Shown in pieces: positions 9,040 to 20,625 of a stretch of 64,000 bases of DNA. The stretch is from contig AP025042.1 in NCBI GenBank assembly GCA_036186865.1, positions 35,470,487 through 35,534,486 of the forward strand, in the 5' to 3' direction. Under the pieces are notes generated by a model. That model did not search any database and was not told the origin of the DNA. It saw only the letters and a list, made by a program, of their open reading frames with translations. A program made the position numbers and the translations under genes. The stretch is from Eustoma russellianum. Lineage: Eukaryota; Streptophyta; Magnoliopsida; Gentianales; Gentianaceae. Numbering within the stretch: the first letter of the stretch is position 1; each line of letters begins with the position of its first letter.

Positions 9040-11636
9040 TGTTGAGAAAAAGGGTTTGAGCGATTTACAAATACATGATTTAAATACAACGTGTTTAAGA
9101 AATGCATGACAAAATTCGTTACTTGACACGTGTTTGTGATAAACTTGCCTTATATATTTTATATATAATGTTGCCGTACTAACAAGCCATGAAGCGTTAA
9201 AGCTTACATCAAATGGCAGACATTTGTTGTGTTTGAACTATTTTCAGGTGCCACTGTTAATGAACTAAACTAGTACATTAAGTGAAGCATTATACTTACC
9301 TCATATGTATGAGTATATTCAGGTCTTGTACCATATGATATAAGTTATGGTGATGACAAAATTATTACGACATGTTACAAGGTTGTAAACCAAAAATTGT
9401 CGTATCAGGTGACTACCGAAACTTCGCCAACGTGTCACTTACTTGCCATATATAGATGGCCAACCCCTACACTTCAAAAATGGCCAGAAATTTCGTGGCC
9501 TACATGGTATATTCAGCCATAAAATCATTCCATGTTGGCACATAAATCACCCTCAATTAAGGCCAAATTGTGGAGATTCCAAATTCATCTTTTTACACTT
9601 TAATCATCTATTAGAGCTGAATATTCAAGTTATTTTATGTATATTACGTGTGACATAATATATATAACATGTGCAAAAAGTTTGAATTTAATCAGAGAAA
9701 AATCGCGTAATCGACAAAAGTCAAAAATTCAGTTTTCTACGAACATGACACTTGGAACGTTTTTGGCATGACATGTAACAGGTATCTAGACACTTTTTAA
9801 ATATTCAATACATACAAAATCTTTCTAGAATATTCAAATGAGGGCTGATTGGAATATACCATATATGTATAATTATTGTGCACTATTTTACAAAGCTTAC
9901 AAAAATAAATTCAACACATGTTCAAGCTCATTCCGCACGCCTACTACAACTTGGAGAAGCTTATGTGGCGCCTAGTTGGCATCTTGATTGGTGAAGAATG
10001 GAGTATACAAGGTTAGTGACATAATGGAGGGAGCTACACAAGGTAATGTTTCAAACTATGTCACATATATGACACATGCTGAAAATTCAGCATGGTGAAT
10101 TAGTTTGGCGATTCTTATGTCCTTAATGGTGATAAATTTGCCTCTTCATTTTCAAGGGATTGATATAATACTAATATGGCAATAATTTGAATATGTTAAG
10201 AATATTGCACATGCTGAAAATTTCAGCATGTGTTGAAAGGAGTTGGCCGATTTTATGGTGTTGAATGAGACCAAATTTGCTTCAAAGTTTGTGGGGATTA
10301 ATTATGTGATTTTTGGCAATGTTTTGAACTTGATTTTGGCACATGCTTTTCATTTTATCTCAGATTTTTTGAGCTATTAATTGATGACACAACTCATCCA
10401 ATCAAGAAGTGCCAAGTAAGCAAAGCCAAGTCATCCATCCAATCAAGTGTTGCAAAGTAAGCAAGTTGATGTCACAATTATACAAGACATTCTTCCAAGG
10501 ACTTAAAAGAGAATTTTCAAGGGGAAGAAAAGCCCTAGATGGGGCGGCCACACTATGATAAAAAGAAGAAAAGAAGAGCAAATCAAACACAAGACAAGTC
10601 TTAGAATTTCAAAGTGCAACAAGTCTCTCTACTCTCTTCTTCTACATTTCTTTCTTCTTCTTTTTCTCTTAAGCCTATTGTATCTATATTCAAACATATT
10701 GAATAGGCTTCATTCATACCACCATACACGCCCTATTATTGTAAAAGGTTGATCAAGGTGTGATCAAACCTTCATCCGCTCAGTGGTGGTGTTCGTGGTC
10801 ATTGTGATTGCTTGTTTCGATTGTAAAGGGTTGGAGTTGGTGTGTAACTCCATCAACCCTGTGTGGTAAGGTGTTATTTGTATTGATAACCGAGAAAGAT
10901 GTCATCACAGACTGGAGTAGGTTGATTTAACAAAACCAGTATAAAATTCCTTGTGTTCTCTACTTTTCTGCGCAGTACTTTCAGTTTCCTACACTTTGCA
11001 TCTATTTCGCCGCAATCGTAAAAATAGTAAACGAATTTCAAAAATTGTAAAATTTATCAGAAACATAGCCACATCTTCTAAGTTTCATTTGGAGCCACAT
11101 CTTCTAAGTTTCATTTGGAGCAAGTTTCAACCCTTTTGGACAAGTATAAGTCATTCAAACGTCAATAGTTCTCAGACTAGTGTAGTCTGATTTTCAGACT
11201 TGCAAAGGTTGAGAATTTAAACGTATTTAACATACTTTCCAAAGGAATTTTTCAAAACTGTTTCAACCCGTTAAAATACATATCTGTCATTAAATTCTCA
11301 GACTATTTGGTGTTACGAATTAATCGGAATAAATTTTTTAAATCAGACTACTGTTTCAAGCAGATTTGCGCAATTTGACCACAAAAGTTTTTTGAAAGGG
11401 TTAAAGGTTGAATTTTGATCTGAAATTTTTAGGAGATACAACATCTGAGACTACAATCTCTCCAAATTTCAGAATTTTTGAAGGCCTGTAACCTAGTTTT
11501 TCAAACGTTGCAAAGCAGATCCTGAAAACAGAAACTGTTTTCAGAAGTTGGGCTTTGGATTAAAGCATTTTTAAAAACCAAATTTTACGCACCCACTATA
11601 CAACCCCCTTTCTAGTGGTGCCTTTCAGGTCCTACA
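9040..11636 (+). mobile_element. Solo LTR of the SIRE-type family inside the Copia-D 5' LTR
   Basis: Starts TGTTGAGAAAAAGGG and ends GGTCCTACA, has the same internal landmarks as the Copia-D LTR, and has AAAAA on both sides (9035-9039 and 11637-11641). The Copia-D LTR resumes directly after it. No internal region is present, so this is a solo LTR produced by recombination between the LTRs of an insertion. It is diverged from its host LTR, so it is a sister subfamily. Confidence 0.92.
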
Positions 11637-11750
11637 AAAAAGACACAATACACATATATTCCGACGTACTACCGACACGTTACATATATTACGAACGTAC
11701 ATCAACGTCACACCACTACACTTACCTCATATTTATGAGTATATTCAGGT

Positions 11751-11770
11751 CTTATATCATATGATATAAG
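11751..11770. repeat. Perfect 20-bp palindrome in the SIRE-type LTR
   Basis: CTTATATCATATGATATAAG reads the same on both strands. Identical copies occur at 19662-19681 and 54482-54501. One-to-few-base variants are at 9325-9344 and 36123-36142, in the same place of each related LTR. Confidence 0.9.
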
Positions 11771-12516
11771 TCATGGTGATGAAAAAATTATTACGACATG
11801 TTACAAGGTTATAAACAAAAAATTGTCGTGTCGGGTGACTACCGAAACTTTGCCAACGTGTCACGTACTTGCCATATATAGATGGTCAGCCGATATACTT
11901 CAAAAATGGCCACAAATTTCATGGCTAACATGTTATACTCATTCATTAAATCATTCCATGTTGATACACACAAATCACCTCACTTAAGGCCAAATTGTGG
12001 AGATTTCAAATTCAACCTATTTTGTCACATGTAGGCGCCATTTTGTCTCAGCCATTAAGAGTTGAATATTCAATTTATTTTATGTATATTATGTGTGACA
12101 CAATATATATAACATGTGCAAACAGTTTGAATTTAATCGGAGAAAAATCGCGTAATCGACAAAAGTCGAAAATTCGGTTGTCTACAAACACAACACATGG
12201 AACGTTTTTGGCATGGCATGTAACATGTATCTAGACACTTTTTACATATTCAAGACATATTAAAGTGTTTTAGAATATTCAAATTATGTCTAATTAGAAT
12301 ATACCATATATGTGTAATTATTGTGCAATATTTGACAAAGTTTACAAAAGTAAAATTCAGCACATGCTCAAGACATATCACACGCCTATCTCAGCCTTGG
12401 TGGAGCTTATGTGGAGCTTAGTTGTCATCTCAATTGGTGGAGAATAAGCTGCACAAGGTAAGTGACACAATGGAGGAAGCTACACAAGGTAACATTTCAA
12501 AATCTTGAGAATATAG

Positions 12517-12540
12517 CACATGCTGAAAATTCAGCATGTG
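12517..12540. repeat. CACATGCTGAA hairpin
   Basis: Arms CACATGCTGAA and TTCAGCATGTG are separated by two bases. Near-perfect versions are at 10208-10232, 36888-36912 and 37222-37243, and decayed ones at about 10074 and 24299. It is a recurring module of this LTR family. Confidence 0.88.
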
Positions 12541-12973
12541 AGACTAGAGCTGGCCGATTTTTTGGTCTTGAATGGAGACTAATTTGCTTCCAAATTTGTG
12601 AGATTAGTTGTTGAATATTTAGAAATGTTTTAAACCTTATTTATCACATATTTTAGATGTTAATCTTAGACTTTTAAAGCTACTAAATGGTGACAAGATT
12701 GGACCAATCATGAAGTGCCAAGTCAGCCAAGTCTAGACATTCATCCAATCAAGTTGTGCCAAATAAGAAAGATGGTGTCATATTTACACAAGTCATTCTT
12801 CCAAGGACATAAAAGAGAATTCTCAAGGTGAAGAAAAGCCCTAGGGGGGCAGCTACTCTCAAATAAAAGGAAGAGAAGAGAGCAAACCAAGACAAGACAA
12901 GTCTCATAATTTCCAAAGTGCAAAAAGACCCTCTACTCGCTTCTTCTACATTTCTTTCGTCTCCTCCTCTCTC

Positions 12974-13013
12974 AAGCCTATTATACTTATATTCAAACAT
13001 ATTGAATAGGCTT
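12974..13013. repeat. AAGCCTATT/AATAGGCTT stem-loop in LTR
   Basis: A nine-base perfect stem around a 22-base loop. The same structure is at 10671-10710, 24758-24797 and 37681-37719. It lies just before a conserved GGTGTGATCAA region. It could be part of an RNA end-processing signal, but that is inference. Confidence 0.8.
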
Positions 13014-13932
13014 TACTCATACCAGCATACATGCATCATTGTTGTAAAGGTTGCTTAAGCTGTGATCAAACCTTCATCCGTTCGGTGGTGGTGTTCGTGA
13101 TCATTGTGATTGCTTATATCATTTGTTTAAGGGTGGAGTTGGTGTGTAACTCCAGCAACCCTTGTGGTAAGGTGTTAATTTTGATTAGTGATAACCGAGG
13201 AATGTGTCCTAGAATATTGGAGTAGGTTGATTTAACCAAACCAGTATAAAATTCCTCGTGTTCTTTACTTTACTGCACAGTACTTTCATTTTCCCACATT
13301 CTGCATCTTTTTCGTCGCAATTTTAAAAATATCAAAAAAATTTCAAAAATCGTAAAATTTTGAAGAAAAATATTCACACCCTTTAAGTTTCATTTGGCGC
13401 AAGTTTCAACCCATTTGAACAAGTATAAGTCAATCAAACGTTAATAGTTCTGAGACTAGTGCAATCTGATTTTCAGATTTGCAAAGGTTGAGAACATCAA
13501 CGTATTTGACATACTTTCCGAAGAAATTTTTCAAAAATGTTTCAAGTCATTAAAATACATATCTTAAGGGGTTTGTAATTAAATTTTCAAACCATTTGGA
13601 GTTACGGTTTAATCGAAATAAAATTTTCAAATCAGACTACTGTTTTTGGCAGATTTGCGCAATCTAACCACGAGCGATTTTTTAAAGGGTTAAAGGTTGA
13701 ATTTTAATCCGAAAATTTTAGGAGATACTCAGAACATCTGAGAGTAAAATATCTCCAAATTTCAGAATTTTTGAAGGTCTGTAACATAGTCTTTCAAATG
13801 TTTCAAATCAAGATTTGAAAACAGAAACTGTTTTCAGAAGTTGGGTTTTAGGGTAAACATATTTGAAAAACCAAATTTTTCGTACCCACTATTCAACTCC
13901 CCCTTCTAGTGGTGCCTTACAGGTCCTACAAG

Positions 13933-13944
13933 TGGTATCAGAGC
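13933..13944 (+). promoter_or_regulatory. Copia-D primer-binding site (initiator tRNA-Met)
   Basis: TGGTATCAGAGC begins two bases after the 5' LTR ends at 13930. Confidence 0.93.
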
Positions 13945-14009
13945 GCAGGCACACTCACAACAAGGAGATCCAACGATCTTAGTGAGATAGCAACCACTAG
14001 CTTCAAAAC

Positions 14010-15920
14010 CAAGCAAGTAGGTATGTCGAGTCAAAGGCTCGTCTTTTTTATGGTGAGTCCTTTATCCAATGGAAACATAGAATGAAACTCTTTCGTATGG
14101 CTATTGATATTGATTTGTGGTCTATTATAGAAGACGGTCAATTTGTTCCATCGAATTTATCTACTGTTGATGGAGTCACACTAGAAGTGATAAAACCAAA
14201 ACAATAATACACTAGTGATGACAAAAAGAGAATGAATGCTAGAGCCATGCAATTACTTTTAAACGAGTTAAGCAAAAATGAATCTAGTTACGTATCTAAT
14301 TGCTCTAGTGCCCAAGAGATGTGGAGAATTCTTGAGATGAAACATGAAAGGACTAGCCAAGTAAAAGAGTCTAAGATTAATATGCTTATGTCCACACTTG
14401 AGCCTTTCAAATTATTGCCAAATGAGTCTCATTGTTGATATGGATTTACGATTGACTAACATCTATAATTCTCTTGAGTCTCTTGGCAAAGCTTTCTCTA
14501 CACATGAAAAGGTCTAAAAGGTATTACAAAGTCTCCCATCCGAATAGGATCCTAAAGTCACAGCAATTGAGGAGAGTAAAGAAACAAAATCAATAAAAAT
14601 GGAGGAACTAATCGGATCGCTAAAGGTATACGAAAACAAACTTACATTAGGAAATCGGAATCAACGTCAAAACAAGGTAAGGATAATGCTTTTAAATCAA
14701 ATGAATACGTCTCTACTTCTTCCGATCACATAGATGATAGTTTTTCCGAATCAGACAATGATGATCTAATACTATTGGCTAAAGGTTTAAGAAAATTTAT
14801 GAAAAAGTCATTTAAAAACAAACCTAAGGCTACTTTGATTAAAAGAAATAAAAATAAAAATAATGGCAAGGACGTAAAGTGCTATGAATGCAGGAAACTT
14901 GGACACTTGTCATATGACTGGCCTAACAAGGACAAACAAACAAACAAACAAACACCTTGACAAGGATCGGACCAAAACTAGACTCGTCTCAGAACCTAAA
15001 CGAAGGAGAAGAGCTCTCAAGGCCTTCAGTTGGAGTGACACATCCGACTCTGAGACTGATACCGAAGAAGAGACGGCACAAGTATGCTTTGTATCCAAAG
15101 CAACAAACGAGGTATTTTCTGATTCTGACTCTGATTTTGAACCTTCATATGATGATCTATTTAGTCAATATTTAGAATTGCATAAATTCATAAAGACTCT
15201 CGCAAAAGAAAAGAAACAATTAATTGAAGACAAGAAGTTGTTAGAATTTCTAACACGAACCTTGTTTCTCAATTAAATGATTCAAAAGAAGAGTCGTCTT
15301 ACATCATCAATGCATTCAAATTAGAGATCTCATCGTTAACGACACAAAATAATGAAATGAAATCCGAGATTTCAAATTTGAAATCAAGGAATACATATTT
15401 AGAGAAAATGGTGAAACAATTTGACACGGGAACTAACATGCTAAGATCGCATCATTTCATCACAAAAACATGATAGTGATAAAACCAGATTAGGATACAT
15501 TAAGAAAAACGAGACATTAAATAAATCAACCAAATTCATTTTGTCTAAGAAAATAGAAACACCCAAGACATATGTGGCGCCTAAGAAGACGCCTAGACCC
15601 CTCTCCCTTCATCTCATCATGCTTCTTATTCATATAATACAAGATATAATTATATGCCATATGGATATGAGAAAAAAGCATTAATGCATACACGAAATTC
15701 ATTCCATGCATCTAGACCATGCACTATGCACACAAACACAAGAACATATCAAAAACAACAACCATACAATATGCATAAGGGAATACTCGGCCAAAGGCCA
15801 AATATATTCTCACCACATGTCTACTATGTTGCTTCTTCATCTACATTCTCGCCATTTACTAGACCAAGAAAGATCACCCAAGTATGGGTACCGAAAGGCA
15901 CTCTTACAAAGAGGTGAATA
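14010..15920 (+). pseudogene. Copia-D gag, broken
   Basis: Frames from about 14035 read the copia gag start (a W-K-x-R-M-K-L-F type segment), then ORF 14232-14435 with AQEMWRILEMKHERTSQVKESKIN, typical of SIRE/Tork gag. Frameshifts follow from 14436 to 14640. ORF 14775-14957 has a lysine-rich stretch and a zinc knuckle, CYECRKLGHLSYDW (14880-14921), in which the last Cys is Trp. An acidic serine-rich tract (about 15040-15140) and a coiled-coil-like Glu/Lys segment (15150-15260) follow. The tail with a VWVPKGTLTKR motif (about 15880-15915) is the usual gag-protease linker of this lineage. Many stops; not translatable as one protein. Confidence 0.88.
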
Positions 15921-15971
15921 ACTAACTTGTAAGGACCCAAAATAAAAGGGTACCTAAATCATTGTTGTACA

Positions 15972-17587
15972 TTGCAGGGAACACATACATTTAAAGGCAC
16001 ATCAATCAAGTGGTTCCTTGAAAGTGGTTGCTCGAGGCACATGACGGGTGACCCGAGCTTGTTTGCAAAGTTGAACAAGGTTACAAAAGGTGGATCGGTG
16101 ACCTTTGGAGACAACAATGAAGGAAGAATCATAGGAAAAGGTACAACTGGAAGCCCAGATACTCTTCAAATCTCCAACGTCTTCTTGGTAAGTAATCTAT
16201 CCTATAATCTACTTGGCATCTCACAGTTTATTGACAACGGTTTTGATGTGTATTTCACTCATCCATATTGCAACATAATAAATAAAAACGGAGAAACAGT
16301 ATTCAAAGGAAAAAGAGAAGGAAACATTTTCACACTTTCCATGGATGACATGTTAGACGCTAAAGTTAAATGTTTTATGTCAAATGAACCTAACGTAAAT
16401 TTGTGGCATAAACGATTAGGACACATTGGCATCTCTACGCTTGAAAAACTTCAACGAAAGAACCTAATACGAGGATTGTCTAAACTTGATTTAGACAACT
16501 TTCAATTGTGTGAATCTTGTACTAGAGGCAAACAAACGCACGAGTCACTTAAACCCAAAAATGAAATTAGCACGTCTAGAGTTTTAGAATTACTACACAT
16601 TGATTTGTTTGGTCTTAGTCGTACTAAGAGTCTTGGTGGACGTCATTATGCATGTGTTATCGTTGATGATTTTTCTCGCTATACATGGACTCTATTTCTT
16701 GCAAGTAAAGATGATAGTGCCATTGAGATTGTGGAACTAATAAAAACAACTTGAAAATGAATATGGTTTGAATGTAAAAAAAGATTAGAAGCGATAGAGG
16801 CGGTGATTTTAAAAACAAGGACATGATTGCATTTTGCGAAGAAAAAGGAATTAAACACCAGTTTTCGTCACCTAGAACACCATAATTAAATGGAGTAGTA
16901 GAAAGAAAGAACAGGACACTACAAGAAATCGCTAGAACCATGTTATGCGAAAATAAGTTGTCTAGATTTTTGTGGGCTGAATCCATAAATTGTGCATGCT
17001 ATATAGTAAATCGTTTGTCAATTAGAAAGAAAATAAATAAAACTCCTTATGAGATAGTAAATGATCGCATGCCTAAAATTGATTACTTTCGTGTGTTTGG
17101 TTGTAAATGCTTTGTTTTGAATACAAAAGACAGTCTAGATAAATTTGAACTTAAATCAATTGAATGCATCTTTGTTGGATAATCTGTGAATTCTAAAGCA
17201 TACAGATGTTATGACCCTATCACTAGACAAATTCTAGAATCTATTCATGTGAAAATTAATGAATTTGGCGAGTTTGAAAAAGATAAAGAATATGATGATG
17301 ATTTTGATCTAAAGCCCGTGTTAGATGATGAGGTACATAATGAATCAAATACACTAGAAATGCATGATCACTTAGAAATGCACGATCACTTAGAAATTCA
17401 TGAGAACTTAGAGAATAATCAACCAAGATGGCATAGAGATCACCCACACGATCTCATTATAGGCGATATTACTCAAGGTGTCCGACCACGTAGAAGAATA
17501 AATCCGGATGAAATAAATCAATTTTATGCTATAATATCCGAAATTGAGCCTAAGAACGTTTTTGATGCCTTGAATGTGTCTTCTTAG
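15972..17587 (+). pseudogene. Copia-D protease and integrase, broken
   Basis: The protease active site reads WFLESGCSRHMTGD: the catalytic Asp position (codon 16020-16022) is Glu, which should abolish activity. The integrase zinc module LWHKRLGHIG...CESCTRGKQ is at about 16400-16540, HIDLFG near 16600, DDFSRY near 16665, RSDRGGDF near 16790 and GVVERKN near 16895. Stops occur at 16752-16754 and within the PQ*NG motif (about 16880). A third stop near 17180 splits the C-terminal GKF-type region. ORF 17186-17584 contains the linker to RT with an imperfect direct repeat of LEMHDH, followed by DLIIGDITQGV, a common SIRE motif. Confidence 0.9.
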
Positions 17588-17599
17588 ATTGATGCTATG

Positions 17600-18935
17600 A
17601 ATGATGAATTAAATCAATTCGTAAGAAGTGATGTATGGGATTTAGTGTCATGACCATAATATAAGACAATAATAGGCACAAAGTAGGTCTTTAGAAATAA
17701 AATGAATGAAGAAGGTAAAATTGTTAGAAACGAAGCGAGACTTATAGCACAAGAATATAATCAAGAAGAAGGATTAGACTACGGCGAAACATTTGCACTC
17801 GTAGCACGTTTAGAAGCCACACAACTATTACTTGATATTGCTTGCATGGAAGGTTTTAAACTCTATCAAATGGACGTAAAAGTGCATTTTAAATGGCTTT
17901 ATACAAGAAAAAGTGTACGAGAATCAACCACCCTGTTTTGAAGATTTGAAATATCCTGATCACGTGTACAAATTAAAGAAGGCACTATATGGCTTAAAAC
18001 AAACACCTAGGGCTTGGTATGATCGTTTTTCTACCTTCTTTCTAGAAAATGGATTTAAAAGAGGCACCATAGGTTGCACCTTATTCTTGAAACAAGATAA
18101 ATCAGATTTACTAATCATTCAAATTTATGTTGATGACATCATTTTTGGATCTACATCTCATAAACTTGTTCTAGAATTTGAAATTTGCATGAAATCTGTG
18201 TTTGAAATGTCTATTGTTGGTGAATTGAATTATTTTCTTGGCTTGCAAATCAAACAAACTGATAAAGGTATCCACATAAGTCAAGTCAAATATGTAAATG
18301 ACATAATTAAAAAGTTCAATTTTGAGAACTTGAAACCATCCTCCACCCCTATGAGTGTCACCTCTAAACTAGATAAAGATGAAAATTGAAAAGAATTTAA
18401 TAATACTTTATATAGGTCTATGATTGGTTCTTTGCTTTATCTTACTGCAAGTAGACCCGATATCATGTTTAGTGTTTGTATGTGTGCACATCTTCAAACC
18501 CAACCTAATATGTCTCATTATAATGCAGTAAAATGGATTTTTCGATACATTAAGCACACCCCCGCCTTAGGAATTTTGTATGATAAGAATTTTGAATTTG
18601 ATTTGCATGCATATACTGATGCGGATGATGGCGGATGCAAAATAGATAGAAAAAGCACAAGTGGCACGTGTCAATTTATAGGAAATTCATTAATATCATG
18701 GTTTTCGAAAAAGCAAGCAAGTGTGGCATTATCTACTACAGAAGCTGAATACATCGCACTTAGTCTTTGTTGCACATAACTACTATGGTTAAAACAACAA
18801 CTTTCTGATATTGTTATAGAAAATGTGCGCACTGAAGCACAAGTAGCTGACATATTTACTAAGGCACTAAATCAAGCCACGTACAAAAATCTACGCTCAA
18901 AATTAGGCATGATTTCTGCTAATTTGATATAGCTT
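17600..18935 (+). pseudogene. Copia-D reverse transcriptase and RNase H, broken with RNase H deletion
   Basis: RT starts at about 17620 (stops near 17652 and 17683). NEARLIAQEYNQEEGLDYGETFA is open from 17702, then comes a frameshift near 17895. ORF 17913-18386 holds KALYGLKQTPRAWYDRF and the catalytic YVDDIIFGS (about 18126). After another stop near 18387, ORF 18420-18776 gives the YLTASRPDIMFSV block and RNase H with TDADDGGCKIDRKSTSG and TTEAEYIALS. After the stop at 18777 the sequence jumps from QQLSDI straight to VRTEAQVADIFTKAL. The DN-x-SAI...HSRTKHI part of copia RNase H is missing, an internal deletion of roughly 100 bases. Confidence 0.9.
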
Positions 18936-19154
18936 GATATGTCTTTCCATCTTTACATGCACTTTTGATTTTATTTCCATAATAAAGGAGGAGAGAGAGT
19001 GCATGATTTAAGGGGGAGCAAGAGTGATTGATTGCAAAAATCAAGGGAAGAGAATTCAAAATTCAAAATTTGAATTTGTGCACGATTGGAGGGGGAGCGG
19101 TTAAATTTAAATCATGAACTAAGGTTATTTTGTAAATCGTCAAAAGGGGGAGAT
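18936..19154 (+). promoter_or_regulatory. Copia-D 3' untranslated region with polypurine tract
   Basis: About 220 bases of noncoding sequence after the pol stop. The GGGGGAG tract at 19145-19152 directly precedes the 3' LTR and is the likely plus-strand primer. Similar GGGGGAG tracts at about 19011 and 19091 resemble it, a feature often seen in SIRE-type elements. No env-like ORF. Confidence 0.85.
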
Positions 19155-20235
19155 TGTTGAGAAAAAGAGTTTGAGTGATTCACAAAATACATGATTTAAA
19201 TAACGCATGTTTAAGAAATGCATGATACAATTTATTACTTGACATGTTTTTGCGACAAACTTGCCTTATATATTTTATATAATGTTGCCATACGAACAAG
19301 CCATGAAGCTTTAAAGCTTACATTAAATGGCATACATTTGTTGTGTTTGAACTATTTTCAGGTGCCATCATTAATGAACTAAACTAGTTCATTAAGTGAA
19401 GTACTTAGTTATATGAACTAAGTAGTTCATTAAATGGAGTTATATTTGGAGAAGGCATGATGAAAACAAACATGGAAATGGAAAGTCTCCTCCCACTCCA
19501 TATCACACGTTTTTATATATATAATATATATATAGTCAGATTTTTTAAAAAAGGCACAATACATATATATTCTGACGTACTACCAACACGTTACATATAT
19601 TACGAACATACGTCAACGTCACACCACTATACTTACCTCATATTTATGAGTATATTCAGGTCTTATATCATATGATATAAGTCATGGTGATGACAAAATT
19701 ATTATGACACGTTACAAGGTTATAAACCGAAAATTGTCATATCGGGTGACTACCGAAACTTCGCCAATGTGTCACGTACTTTCCGTGAATAGATGGCCAG
19801 CCCATATACTTCAAAAATGGACACAAATTTCGTTGCTAACATGTTATACTCAGTCATGAAATCATTCCATTTTGACACACAAATCACCCCAATTAAGGCC
19901 AAATTGTGGAGATTTCAAATTCAACCTATTTTGTCATATGTGGGCGCCATTTCGTCTCAGCCATTAAGAGCTGAATATTCAATTTATTTTATGTATATTA
20001 TGTGTGACATAATATATATAACATGTGCAAAAAGTTTGAATTTAATCGGAGAAAAATCGCATAATCGACAAAATTCGAAAATTCGGTTTTCTACGAACAC
20101 AACACATGTAACGTTTTTGGCATGACATGTAACATGTATCTAGACACTGTTTACATATTCAAGACATATTAAAGTATTCTAGAATATTCAAATTATGGCT
20201 GATTGGAATATACCATATATGTGTAATTATTGTAC

Positions 20236-20253
20236 AATATTTGACAAAGTTTA
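20236..20253. repeat. Left target-site duplication of LINE-1
   Basis: AATATTTGACAAAGTTTA, 18 bases, repeated exactly at 24116-24133. The base before each copy differs, so the duplication is 18 bases long. Confidence 0.95.
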
Positions 20254-20625
20254 TCATCATCAGCATCCGAACCCAGTATATCCCAACGACAGCAAAAGCT
20301 ATCGTTAGGGTATGGGGAGGGTAAATGGTAGGCAGACAATACCTCTATCCCAAGGGATAGAGAGTCTGTTTCTAGTGAGACCCCTGGCTCTACCTACATA
20401 AATGACATGATAATAGAGCTATGTTGTGCTAGTGTGTTAGTGAGTAAATTCAAGAAATACAAAGAAAGGTATTTCGATACTAAAATACACAGAACTTATA
20501 TATATACATGTAATGTAAAATAACAGTATAACATACGCGACCAAGTGGAAAGTTAATCTAAAGGTAGATAGTGTCTACGCCTATCTATGTCCCTAAATAT
20601 ACTCTAAAGTGTCCCTATATCTGAC
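20254..20625 (-). other. LINE-1 3' untranslated region and TCA-repeat tail
   Basis: About 370 noncoding bases between the RT stop and the tail (TCATCATCAG on the + strand at 20254). The same region is conserved at 55984-56334 and 57431-57800, which marks the family's 3' end. Confidence 0.85.

Larger units (their letters stand above)
8637..13930 (+). repeat. Copia-D 5' LTR, interrupted by a related solo LTR
   Basis: The LTR proper is 8637-9039 plus 11642-13930, about 2.69 kb. The first 400 bases include two palindromic TAATGAACTA/TAGTTCATTA modules and a TA microsatellite (about 8998-9021). The right part has a 20-base palindrome (11751-11770), the CACATGCTGAA hairpin (12517-12540), an AAGCCTATT stem-loop (12974-13013) and the conserved end. 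By eye it is roughly nine-tenths identical to the 3' LTR at 19155 onward. No coding content. Confidence 0.92.

Noticed and set aside
9040..9300. Tandem duplication of the Copia-D LTR start
   Set aside because: The second LTR start has its own far end at 11636 and AAAAA on both sides, so it is a separate solo LTR insertion.
10555..11190. Short + strand ORFs rich in Leu and Phe
   Set aside because: They lie in LTR sequence, differ between LTR copies and have no domain.
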